Assembly: GCA_020831825.1 (NCBI GenBank) | Contig: JAFIFW010000005.1 | Coordinates: 310,001-374,000 of the forward strand | Length of the DNA stretch: 64,000 nucleotides | Reading direction: 5' to 3' | Source: Methylophaga sp. | Lineage (GTDB): Bacteria > Pseudomonadota > Gammaproteobacteria > Nitrosococcales > Methylophagaceae | Shown: in pieces, positions 28,135 through 35,935 of the stretch | Position numbering within the stretch: position 1 is the stretch's first letter | How the letters are laid out: each line of letters starts with the position of its first letter | The notes under the pieces: model-generated | What the model saw: only the letters and a program-made list of their open reading frames with translations | Databases searched by the model: none | Told to the model about the DNA's origin: nothing | Position numbers and translations under genes: made by a program

Positions 28135-28998
28135 TCACTTTCTTAATCTGTGGCGCAGAATCATGGCGCAACTGTTGGCAAACAAAAGGCAGGCGATCAA
28201 AACAAAGGCAGTGCCATAGGCATGTTCAAACGACACTGCTTCGCTGACCAGGTTGTAGAGATGGGTGGGTAAGGTCATGACCGGGCTGTCCAGTGACGGG
28301 CTGCTGCGGGTTTGGACCACACTGGCGGTGAACAATACCGGTGCCGCCGAGCCTACGGCATGGCCAGCCGCCAGCACAGTCGCTGCAATAATTCCAGGCA
28401 AGGCTTTCGGCAACAGTGTTCGACGAATGACATAAGCTCTAGAAACGCCAAGTGACAACGCCGACTCTTTAAGTGGTCGCTCCACGGCATTAAACGCTGA
28501 GTAACTGCCGATCAGTATTACCGGATACATCAGCATGGCCAGCGTCAGCCCACCGGAAAGCACCGAGATACCAAAACCGAATTGCACTACCAGAAAGGCA
28601 TAGCCAAACACACCAAACAAGATGGCCGGAATGGCGGCGAGACATTCGGTGAAAAAACGCATCACAGCGACAAAGCGTTGGCTTCGAGCGTATTCGGACA
28701 GATAGATGGCAGAGGCCAGTGCAGCTGGAAAGGCAACAGCCAGGCCTAATCCAGTCACGGCTAAGGATCCCTGAATGGCTGGCAGAATGCCGCCGGATAC
28801 GCCCAAGGGATAACCTCGGGGGACTTCGCTGATAAAGCTCCAGCTCAGCACCTGAAAACCATGGAATAGCAGATAACCGATAATCGACAGTGGCAATAAC
28901 AGGCCTATAGCGCCTGCAGTCCAGGCCAGTAGCCAAAACACCCGGTCATTGACTACGGCTCGTCGGTTGTTGAGTAGTAGTTGTTCAGCCTTGTGCAT
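28135..28998 (-). CDS. PstA-like ABC permease
   Basis: Inner-membrane permease with six predicted helices. The EAA loop reads LKESALSLGVSRAYVIRRTLLPKALPGI. The family segment normally GETAPLLFTA reads GSAAPVLFTA, so the usual Glu-Thr pair is replaced by Ser-Ala. That residue pair is near the transmembrane gate, and the change may go with a different substrate. The ATG at 28998 overlaps the end of the preceding permease gene by 14 bases; an in-frame start at 29037 would overlap by 53. Confidence 0.88.
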   Translation of the reverse strand: MHKAEQLLLNNRRAVVNDRVFWLLAWTAGAIGLLLPLSIIGYLLFHGFQVLSWSFISEVPRGYPLGVSGGILPAIQGSLAVTGLGLAVAFPAALASAIYLSEYARSQRFVAVMRFFTECLAAIPAILFGVFGYAFLVVQFGFGISVLSGGLTLAMLMYPVILIGSYSAFNAVERPLKESALSLGVSRAYVIRRTLLPKALPGIIAATVLAAGHAVGSAAPVLFTASVVQTRSSPSLDSPVMTLPTHLYNLVSEAVSFEHAYGTAFVLIACLLFANSCAMILRHRLRK

Positions 28999-29902
28999 GA
29001 CATAGTAACCGGTTTTTGATGAGAAGAATGCCGCCATTAATCAGCAAAATGAGCAACATCAATACGGCCGAGGCAGCAAACAAGGCGGCGAATTTTTCGG
29101 TGCCCAACGCCGCCTCACCCAGCTCGGTGGCGATCAGGCCGGTCAGTGTTTGACCTCGATCCAGTAACTCTTTGGGTACGGCCAGTGAGTTGCCCGCCAG
29201 CATCAAGGCGGCCAGTGTTTCGCCAATGCCTCGGGCAAAAGCCAAGACGATGCCGGCGAAGATTCCGGGCATGGCGCGCGGCAGAATAATGCGTCGAATT
29301 ACATAAAACCGAGTCACGCCGAGACTCATACCGGTTTCCCGAAAACTGCGTGGCACTGCATCCAGTGCTTCGGTGGCGGTACTGACAATAAACGGCATGA
29401 CCATCACCGCAACAATCAGTCCGGCGGCCAGAATGCTGACGCCGGTGGTCATGTCAAAGATATGCTCAAACCAGACAACCAGCGTGACATATCCAAAAAA
29501 GCCATACACCACCGATGGAATGCCTGCCAGCACTTCCAGACAGGGTTGCAATATGTTGCGAACAGCAGTCGGGGCGATTTCGGCAATAAACAAAGCCATG
29601 ACAATGCCTAGTGGTACGGCGACCAGCAATGCAATGCCAGTCACGTAAACAGTGGATACCCAGGCATGCAGGATGCCTAGTCTGGGCGGTTCAGCCAGTG
29701 GCACCCACGGTTCAAATAACAGAAATTCGCTCAAGCTGACCGCGCCAAATACGCCTGCTGCCTGCCAGAGCACATAAACGACAATTAAAAAGAAGGTGCT
29801 GACACCGAGTACCAGAGCCAGCAGGGTCAGCATCCAGGCCAGCGGATCCAGTGTCAGCCCGCCAAGACGGCGGGCTGGGTGACTGGCAAATTGAGTTGAC
29901 AT
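28985..29902 (-). CDS. PstC-like ABC permease
   Basis: 305-residue permease with six helices. The EAA loop is FRETGMSLGVTRFYVIRRIILPRAMPGI, followed by the family-typical ARGIGETLAALMLAGN. The GET motif is intact here, in contrast to its PstA-like partner. N-terminal segment WMLTLLALVLGVSTFFLIVV. The gene starts 20 bases after the binding-protein gene stops. Confidence 0.9.
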   Translation of the reverse strand: MSTQFASHPARRLGGLTLDPLAWMLTLLALVLGVSTFFLIVVYVLWQAAGVFGAVSLSEFLLFEPWVPLAEPPRLGILHAWVSTVYVTGIALLVAVPLGIVMALFIAEIAPTAVRNILQPCLEVLAGIPSVVYGFFGYVTLVVWFEHIFDMTTGVSILAAGLIVAVMVMPFIVSTATEALDAVPRSFRETGMSLGVTRFYVIRRIILPRAMPGIFAGIVLAFARGIGETLAALMLAGNSLAVPKELLDRGQTLTGLIATELGEAALGTEKFAALFAASAVLMLLILLINGGILLIKNRLLCHAQG

Positions 29903-29922
29903 AACAGCGCTTATTCGTCGGT

Positions 29923-30789
29923 TTACTGGTCAGCCTGGACCGGGATATAGCCCAGATCGGTGACTACTTTCTGACCATCATCGCTGAGCAGATAACGCAC
30001 GAAGGCACCGAGATAGGCGTTATCGGCATCCTGATAGACAATCAACAGCGGCCGAGCCAGCGTGTAATCGCCGCTGACCACATTGCTTTGAGTCGGTGCC
30101 ACCCCATTGAGGGCAAAGGCTTTTAACTCTTCATTAGCGTTGACCAGACCGGCGGAAATGTAAGCAAAAGTGAACGGATTACCCAGTAATGTCCGCAATA
30201 GCTGGCCTTGTGAGCTCATTTGCAGGGCACGATCTGAAACCGGTGTTTCACCGAGAATCTGTCTTTGCAGCATCACCGCTGAACCGGCACTGGAATCACG
30301 CACCAGCAAGACGACTTCCTGGTCAGCCAGATTATTATCAATTTGATTGTAACGACTTACTTCGCCTGAAAATATTGATTTCAGGGTGTCAGTGTTTAGA
30401 TTATCGTGGATGCTGTGTAGTGGATTGTCATGGCGTGCCGCAATGGCAACCGCATCAATGCCGACCCGAACCACTTGATGATCCCCCATGGCCTCGACTT
30501 CCTGTGGACGCAAGTCACGCGCCACCATGCCGGCATCGGCGACTTTATCAAGTACGGCGCGAACGCCCTGACCTGATCCGCCGCCACTGGTTTCAATGAC
30601 GATAGCTTGTGATGGCAGCGTGGCGTCAAATTGGTCCCAGGTTTGGTATTGCTGGGTAAAAGCTTCGGCCGCGTTGCTGACAATCGGGATCAGCGTAGTC
30701 GAACCGGATAGAAATAATTTGCCATCATCCGCGAGGGCAGTTGAGGTGAATGAAACAGAGATCAGACTAGCAGCAAACAGTAATCGCAT
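29923..30789 (-). CDS. PstS-like periplasmic binding protein
   Basis: 288 residues from ATG 30789, chosen because CAGGAG lies seven bases upstream; an ATG 24 bases earlier would put that site inside the gene. The signal peptide is RLLFAASLISVSFTSTALA with AxA-type cleavage before DDG. The mature part begins LFLSGSTTLIPIVSNAAEAF. It has the oxyanion-binding pattern ETSGGGSGQGVRAV, VARDL, and a central VLLVRDSSAGSAVML where phosphate PstS has a RxxxSGT loop. It resembles phosphate-binding proteins but differs in these loops, so a phosphonate or phosphate ester ligand is possible. Confidence 0.88.
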   Translation of the reverse strand: MRLLFAASLISVSFTSTALADDGKLFLSGSTTLIPIVSNAAEAFTQQYQTWDQFDATLPSQAIVIETSGGGSGQGVRAVLDKVADAGMVARDLRPQEVEAMGDHQVVRVGIDAVAIAARHDNPLHSIHDNLNTDTLKSIFSGEVSRYNQIDNNLADQEVVLLVRDSSAGSAVMLQRQILGETPVSDRALQMSSQGQLLRTLLGNPFTFAYISAGLVNANEELKAFALNGVAPTQSNVVSGDYTLARPLLIVYQDADNAYLGAFVRYLLSDDGQKVVTDLGYIPVQADQ

Positions 30790-30809
30790 TGGAGTTCTCC
30801 TGGTTGTGA

Positions 30810-30838
30810 ACATTTGTAATCAGGAAAACACATTTGTA
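30810..30838. repeat. Direct repeat ACATTTGTA, 20-bp period
   Basis: ACATTTGTA occurs at 30810-30818 and 30830-30838, two helical turns apart, between the Pho-box-like site and the binding-protein start. This is the expected place for an operator. The SorC-family regulator encoded immediately upstream is the obvious candidate to bind it. Confidence 0.4.
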
Positions 30839-30855
30839 TTACAGGGATGTGACAG
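30838..30855 (-). promoter_or_regulatory. Pho-box-like site upstream of the pstS-like gene
   Basis: On the minus strand CTGTCAC-ATCC-CTGTAAT. Two 7-mers each match the PhoB half-site CTGTCAT at six of seven positions, at the exact 11-base period. It lies 49 bases before the start codon. This suggests induction under phosphate limitation. Confidence 0.5.
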
Positions 30856-30874
30856 ACAATTAAACTGTCATTGA

Positions 30875-31828
30875 TTAAATTTGTAGCAATGCTTGTGCAG
30901 TGATTGTGTCGGTGATCAGGATATTGCCCAGCCCTTGCAGCAGGCAGGCGTGAAGAATCGCTACTTTGTCTATGCCACCTGAAGCCAGAATGATCTTGGG
31001 AATTTGGCGAATACCGGCCAGTGGCGGCACTATCATGCGATGGGTGAGCGGGTGATCAACGGCTTGCCCTTTAGCATCGAGATAGATGCCGCAGGTATCG
31101 CCCACGGCACCTGCTGCCAGCAGTGAGTCGCGCAAGCTTGAATCAATGACCTGATACACCAGGTTTTTGGAATCCGGCCCAAGATCACTGGCACTAATCA
31201 AAGCAACATCAGCATTGGCAGCTTGAGTCAGCACTGACTTGACGGTGGGCTCGGCCAGCAGCAGATCGCGCACCGACTGGTCACTGACAATCATAGGGGC
31301 CGTCACGTAATAACTTTGAGCATCCAGCACCCTCGCAAAGCGGGCCGTGGTGTCATAAGGGTTAAGGTGGTGACCTGCTGGCAGGCCCCCATATAGCGAG
31401 ACGACAGTATGTTGTTTGTCGCGACGTGGTGTTAACGCAGGCAACGCCGCATCCACGGTGCGACCCCAACCAATTGCCAGACTGTCGCCTGGTTTGAGCA
31501 GACTGTCCAGATAACTGCCAGCCGCCTGACCAATCAGGTCATGTCGTGATTGACCGTCTATACCGGGAATGACCCGAACATCCAGCAAATCGTAATGTTG
31601 TTTCAGTGCCTGTTCTGCCTCAAGGCAGTCAGCAAAACCGTAATCGACTGAGATACGCACGATACCCAGGCTGCGGGCTTCATTCAGCATGCGAATCACT
31701 CGGGCCCGGGTCATGCCGAGCCGGCTGGCGATCGCATCCTGGGTCATGCCTTCCTGGTAATACAGCCAGGCGATGGATGCGATAAGTTGTTGTTCGTCGG
31801 TATAACCAGCTGCCATTAGTAAGTTCAC
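30875..31828 (-). CDS. SorC-family transcriptional regulator
   Basis: 317 residues. The N-terminal helix-turn-helix is GMTQDAIASRLGMTRARVIR with LGIVRISV after it. The C-terminal effector domain (SorC/DeoR sugar-binding type) includes LAIGWGRTVDAAL, VSLYGG and LASGGIDKVAILHACLLQGL. Family members usually sense phosphorylated sugars or other small phosphorylated metabolites and control the adjacent uptake genes. It precedes the pstS-like gene by 85 bases on the same strand, so it may control this operon. The start is GTG 31828 or ATG 31816. Confidence 0.9.
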   Translation of the reverse strand: MNLLMAAGYTDEQQLIASIAWLYYQEGMTQDAIASRLGMTRARVIRMLNEARSLGIVRISVDYGFADCLEAEQALKQHYDLLDVRVIPGIDGQSRHDLIGQAAGSYLDSLLKPGDSLAIGWGRTVDAALPALTPRRDKQHTVVSLYGGLPAGHHLNPYDTTARFARVLDAQSYYVTAPMIVSDQSVRDLLLAEPTVKSVLTQAANADVALISASDLGPDSKNLVYQVIDSSLRDSLLAAGAVGDTCGIYLDAKGQAVDHPLTHRMIVPPLAGIRQIPKIILASGGIDKVAILHACLLQGLGNILITDTITAQALLQI

Positions 31829-31979
31829 TTAATCTTGGAGCAGCCATTCTGGCAGATGACACTATTGCCGTCATCCGGCTTTTGTGGTTTTGTGTAGGCA
31901 TGGGCTGAGACATTGATTGCCGAACAATCACAGTTAGCCGCAAGTCAAAGATCATGTTGCATGATAGAGGGCTGGCCGA

Positions 31980-32630
31980 ATGAATCAGAATTTGAGTCGG
32001 TTATTCGCTTCGGTGGTGGTGATATCTGAGTTTCATCCTCAGGCGAGAGCCATACGATTTTGGCGCGCATCACAGCAAGACGCCCCCGAGGCGGCGGTGA
32101 TTTTTCATCAACGTCCAACTCGCCAGCGTGAACAGCTTGAAGCCGATATCGCCGTGGTTGCAACGATGCTTGGGCCGGCAGCGATGCCAGATTATTACGC
32201 CTTTTGTCAGGATATCGAGTCGATATTCAATGGTGCAGGCCCATCCGGTCCTATCAGTCGCCTGCGCGATCTTGACTGGCATCGTTTTCGTCAAGTATCT
32301 GCCTATGCGCAACACTGGCGCTCACGAAATCCTGAAGAAGTAGTCAAGCTGTTGGCCTTTATGATGGCCATGCCGCTTTTCAGTCGAATTGCTGCTCAAC
32401 TGATCGTTGAAAACAGTAATGAAACCATAGTTGCGATTGAGCAGCAGATGCAGGAAAATCGCGGCGTTTATCTTCTGGGTGTCCGTCGATTTCACGAATT
32501 GTTTCGCAGCGAAATTGATACAGCTTGCAGTGAGTCAAAGTTGCTGGTGGCCACTTATCGCGGCAGTAAAAAAGATAATAATGCCGCGCAGATCGTCAAT
32601 AGAATGTTAGGCTCGATTGATTTCTCATAG
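31980..32630 (+). CDS. Hypothetical protein
   Basis: 216 residues, mostly helical and soluble, with no recognisable motif. Notable segments are FHPQARAIRFWRAS and RDLDWHRFRQVSAYAQHW, rich in Trp, His and Arg. ATG 31980 is preceded by GAGGGC. It is divergent from the SorC gene across a 150-base gap. Composition looks like the neighbourhood. Confidence 0.6.
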   Translation: MNQNLSRLFASVVVISEFHPQARAIRFWRASQQDAPEAAVIFHQRPTRQREQLEADIAVVATMLGPAAMPDYYAFCQDIESIFNGAGPSGPISRLRDLDWHRFRQVSAYAQHWRSRNPEEVVKLLAFMMAMPLFSRIAAQLIVENSNETIVAIEQQMQENRGVYLLGVRRFHELFRSEIDTACSESKLLVATYRGSKKDNNAAQIVNRMLGSIDFS

Positions 32631-32724
32631 TCCTCAGCATTGGGGTAATGAGATATTCACGACGGCCCTCATGCATCTCGTGCTGTCTGCATGAGCAAGT
32701 TTTTGTATTGAGAAGGTAAGTCGC

Positions 32725-33078
32725 ATGGGAAAAAAACTGGCACGAACAGCACTCAAGCATCGCACCGAAACACTGCAAGCCGAACGTCGTGAACGCAACA
32801 GTAAAGCCACAATGCTGCTGGAGCGCTGGGGACAAAGCCTGCGGGAGCAAGCTTCCGGCGTTTGGGTGGAAGGCAGCGAACATGAAAATATTGAAGATCA
32901 GATGACTTCAGAAGTGATGAGCAGCCTGACGCCAGAGATACTGGAAATTGCCCGTCTGCACTGGTCAATGGGTAATGCTCCGGCTGAGATTGCCAGTAAA
33001 ACTACCCAGTCGCGCACAGACATTCGTGAGCATCTGGCAGTTGTCAGAGAGCTGGTTGCCGATAAAGTGCTGATGTGA
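32725..33078 (+). CDS. Hypothetical basic/acidic helical protein
   Basis: 117 residues. The N-terminal half is very basic and coiled (KKLARTALKHRTETLQAERRE). The C-terminal half has a possible helix-turn-helix-like APAEIASKTTQSRTDIREHL. GAGAAGG precedes the ATG. Could be a nucleic-acid binding protein; no family recognised. Confidence 0.6.
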   Translation: MGKKLARTALKHRTETLQAERRERNSKATMLLERWGQSLREQASGVWVEGSEHENIEDQMTSEVMSSLTPEILEIARLHWSMGNAPAEIASKTTQSRTDIREHLAVVRELVADKVLM

Positions 33079-33158
33079 TCAAATGCTCAGACGGCTGCAC
33101 AAAGTAATGACCTGCATTGATCGGCGCTCTAATATCGCCTTCTGATATTCAAAAACCC

Positions 33159-33176
33159 TCAGGCACTGATGCCTGA
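33159..33176. repeat. Perfect 7-bp inverted repeat upstream of symporter gene
   Basis: TCAGGCA-ctga-TGCCTGA, centred 44 bases before the symporter start codon. It could be an operator, or a hairpin acting as a minus-strand terminator, because five A lie on its left. Confidence 0.4.
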
Positions 33177-33211
33177 ATACAAGCCTGCCATAGACCAACA
33201 GGTGATTTGTA

Positions 33212-34654
33212 ATGTCGTTCAGCGCTGCGTTGGCATCAACAGCCGCAGCCATTTTGGAGCATGGAATGACTGAAAGCGCGATTGTTCTGATTTATCTGCT
33301 GCTGGTATTGATGATCGGTTTGCTGGCCGGTCGAAATATTCGGGACATGCAGGATTACGCACTGGCTGGAAAATCATTTGGCTTTATGGTGATTTTTGCC
33401 ACCTTGTCGGCATCGTTTATCGGCGGCGGCTTTTCCATGGGCAACGCTGAAAAGGTCTATCTGGTAGGTATCAGTAATATCGTTGCCCTGTGGGGCTTCA
33501 GTCTGAAAGAGTTGTGGGTGGCGCGCTATGTTGCACCACGCATGGCGCAATATCCCGATGCCATTTCCGTGGGCGATATCATGGAGCCACACTACGGCCG
33601 TGGCGCTCGCATCTTCAGCGGCATCTTTGCCATTGCGCTTTGCGCCGGTATTCTCGGTGCCCAGATCGGTGCCATGGGGTATGTCTTTCACATCTTCCTG
33701 GGCCTTGAGGCCATTTGGGGTATCCTGCTGGGCTGCGGCATTGTGATTGCCTACTCGACCGTTGGTGGCATGCGCTCTGTGGTCTGGACCGATGTGATTC
33801 AGTTTGTGGTGTTGGCAATCGGCATTCCGCTGACGCTGTATTTTGGCTTGCAACATATTGGTGGCTGGCAAGTACTGACAGAGACAGTGCCATCCACGCA
33901 TCTGAGCTTACCTACGGAGCCGCTGATGCTGCTGGCATTGTTGTCATTGTTTCTGACGTTCATGCTGGGTGAAACACTGGTTCCCCCGTATTTGCAGCGT
34001 TTGCTGATTGGAAGAGAAAATCGTGATGTGGTGAAAGGTTCACTGCTCAGTGGTCTGTTTTCGATACCTTTTTTTGTCGTTACCGGTCTGATCGGGCTGG
34101 TGGCATTGGTTATGCAGCCGGATCTGAACGCCAATCTGGCGATGCCGTTTGTGATTCAGGAAGCAGTGCCGCCGGTATTGCAGGGCATTGTGGCTGCAGC
34201 GATTATTTCAATCATCATGTCTTCAGCCGATTCTTTTCTCAACGCGGCGTCGATTTCGTTCAGTAATGATGTGTTGCGACCACTGCGTCATCAGCCGATA
34301 TCTGACCGAGCCGAGCTGCGTCTGGCCAGAGCGACCACGCTATTTATTGGTGTTGCTGCGGTGATTTTTGCCATTTCCATCGACAGTGTGATTGATATTC
34401 TAATCATGGCCTATAACTTCTGGGCACCTACGGTACTGGTGCCTCTGACGATGGCAATCCTTGGCGTTTATGTCAGCAAAAAGCGTTTTGTATATGGTGC
34501 GGTCGCAGGTATCAGCGTTGCTTTGATCTGGAATGGTTTGTTGTCTGGTCCGTGGCAGATTGATGGGCTGGTGTTAGGCACACTGGCAAATCTGCTGGCG
34601 TTTATCGCGGTGGATCGGCAAGCCGCCAAGCGACATGTTCCAAAACCAGTCTAG
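33212..34654 (+). CDS. Sodium:solute symporter (SSS family)
   Basis: 480 residues with about 13 membrane segments. The SSS features are the N-terminal GRNIRDMQDYALAGKSFG followed by FIGGGFSMGNAEKVY (Na+/substrate core). Also seen are VGGMRSVVWTDVIQFVVL, a strong family signature, and AIISIIMSSADSFLNAASI on the helix that lines the Na+ site. Transports an unidentified organic solute with sodium. No catabolic genes flank it, so the substrate is open (carboxylates and compatible solutes are common). A second start at 33266 is possible. Confidence 0.92.
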   Translation: MSFSAALASTAAAILEHGMTESAIVLIYLLLVLMIGLLAGRNIRDMQDYALAGKSFGFMVIFATLSASFIGGGFSMGNAEKVYLVGISNIVALWGFSLKELWVARYVAPRMAQYPDAISVGDIMEPHYGRGARIFSGIFAIALCAGILGAQIGAMGYVFHIFLGLEAIWGILLGCGIVIAYSTVGGMRSVVWTDVIQFVVLAIGIPLTLYFGLQHIGGWQVLTETVPSTHLSLPTEPLMLLALLSLFLTFMLGETLVPPYLQRLLIGRENRDVVKGSLLSGLFSIPFFVVTGLIGLVALVMQPDLNANLAMPFVIQEAVPPVLQGIVAAAIISIIMSSADSFLNAASISFSNDVLRPLRHQPISDRAELRLARATTLFIGVAAVIFAISIDSVIDILIMAYNFWAPTVLVPLTMAILGVYVSKKRFVYGAVAGISVALIWNGLLSGPWQIDGLVLGTLANLLAFIAVDRQAAKRHVPKPV

Positions 34655-34674
34655 GTTCTGTTAACGTGAGTCAA

Positions 34675-35067
34675 TCAGGATTTGGGAAACGGTAATATCT
34701 GGTGTTGGTCGCTGCGGATCAGCGCTTCATCAAGCACTGTTCTCAGCTCCAGCAATGCGATTGAAAGTAAAGCGGCAGCATTCGCGTGAAACAGTCGGAT
34801 TTGGCATTGAATCGGCGTATGCAAGGCATTCATTGGGCCGCGGTCAAATTCTGTCCAGGCAATCACCGGTACATCACTCAGAGAACAATCGACCACAATC
34901 CAGGCATCAGCCTGAATGATAATGTCGAGGTGTTTCAGCCGAGGCAGCGCCAGTCTCAATGAAGGGTTGGACCTGCGTTGAACAACACGCGCCCGATTAA
35001 AACTTCGCGCATCGAGTGTACCGTGGCGATATTCGAACACAGGCACTTCCAGGTGTCGCGTGTACAT
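34675..35067 (-). CDS. Hypothetical protein
   Basis: About 130 residues from ATG 35067 (GAGAG nine bases upstream); the frame stays open to 35166. It begins MYTRHLEVPVFEYRHGTLDAR and has ADAWIVVDCSLSDVPVIAWTEF, suggesting a beta-rich fold. No family recognised. Convergent with the symporter gene, 20 bases apart, without a visible terminator. Confidence 0.5.
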   Translation of the reverse strand: MYTRHLEVPVFEYRHGTLDARSFNRARVVQRRSNPSLRLALPRLKHLDIIIQADAWIVVDCSLSDVPVIAWTEFDRGPMNALHTPIQCQIRLFHANAAALLSIALLELRTVLDEALIRSDQHQILPFPKS

Positions 35068-35346
35068 ATTTTTATGCTCTCTAGAGACGGTGACTGATTT
35101 CAGCGCTGAATATGTCCGACAGTGAAAACCCAGGTTTTCTCCGTCTATCATTTCATTTTTTGTCACAGGTTTTCAATCTCGGATTACCTGAAAGTTTCAA
35201 AGCTTCAGAGGTTATGGAGATATCAGGATTGCTTCATGGGTCAGGATGAGAAGCTCTTGCCATGAATGAAAAGCGCAGATATGCAAGGATCTGATAAGAA
35301 GTAGGTGTTTGCTTCGTTTTTTAGCGCGATTTACATCATAGATAAA

Positions 35347-35373
35347 ACAAAGCCGGGAAGTACCCGGCTTTGT
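35347..35373 (-). terminator. Rho-independent terminator of the DUF4168 gene
   Basis: ACAAAGCCGGG, five-base loop, CCCGGCTTTGT, followed on the minus strand by TTTGTTTTAT. It lies 16 bases after the stop codon of the gene at 35390-35779. Confidence 0.85.
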
Positions 35374-35389
35374 GTGAAACACGGATGAT

Positions 35390-35779
35390 TTACATCATGT
35401 CCTGAATGCGTTCACGCAATTGTGGGTCAGTTTGTAAGGCCAGCGCGATATTGCTGTAGGTATCAACATCAAGACCCGCTTGTTCGACGGCTTGAACCAT
35501 CAGCTGGCTGGCTTCCTGTTGCAGCTGGGCAGCTTGGTCAGGATTTTCGGTACTTTCCAGACGTGCAGAATATTCATTGCGAATAACATCGAGATCGCTT
35601 TGAACTGCGGCAAAGCTCTGCAGCTCAGCATCATCAAAATCAGCTGCGGCAGGTGCTTGCTGAGGCATGACGCCTTGTTCGCCGTAAGCTTGGCCGTAGC
35701 CATCCTGCTGGGCATAGGCTGCAGTTGTCATACCCATAGCCATCATCATGCCGAGTAAGCTGGTTGATAATTTTTTCAT
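35390..35779 (-). CDS. Secreted DUF4168 protein
   Basis: 129 residues from ATG 35779, which has CGAGGAG at good spacing; the frame stays open upstream to 35812. Signal peptide KKLSTSLLGMMMAMGMTTAAYA then mature QQDGYG. The mature part, with DAELQSFAAVQSDLDVIRNEY and a final IALALQTDPQLRERIQ, matches DUF4168, a periplasmic helical family of unknown function related in look to CpxP/Spy-type helical proteins. Own terminator, monocistronic. Confidence 0.8.
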   Translation of the reverse strand: MKKLSTSLLGMMMAMGMTTAAYAQQDGYGQAYGEQGVMPQQAPAAADFDDAELQSFAAVQSDLDVIRNEYSARLESTENPDQAAQLQQEASQLMVQAVEQAGLDVDTYSNIALALQTDPQLRERIQDMM

Positions 35780-35935
35780 TAAATTCTCCTCGTTTTGCAA
35801 AAGTGCACACACAACAGAGCGACAATCGTGCCAAAATTTTAAGCTATTGATTATATTTGTTTATGTGGGTTTTTCCGCTGTTGGCTACACTTGCTTTGTG
35901 TCCAGGTGTGTGTCATTTTGGCGCATGTGTCATAA

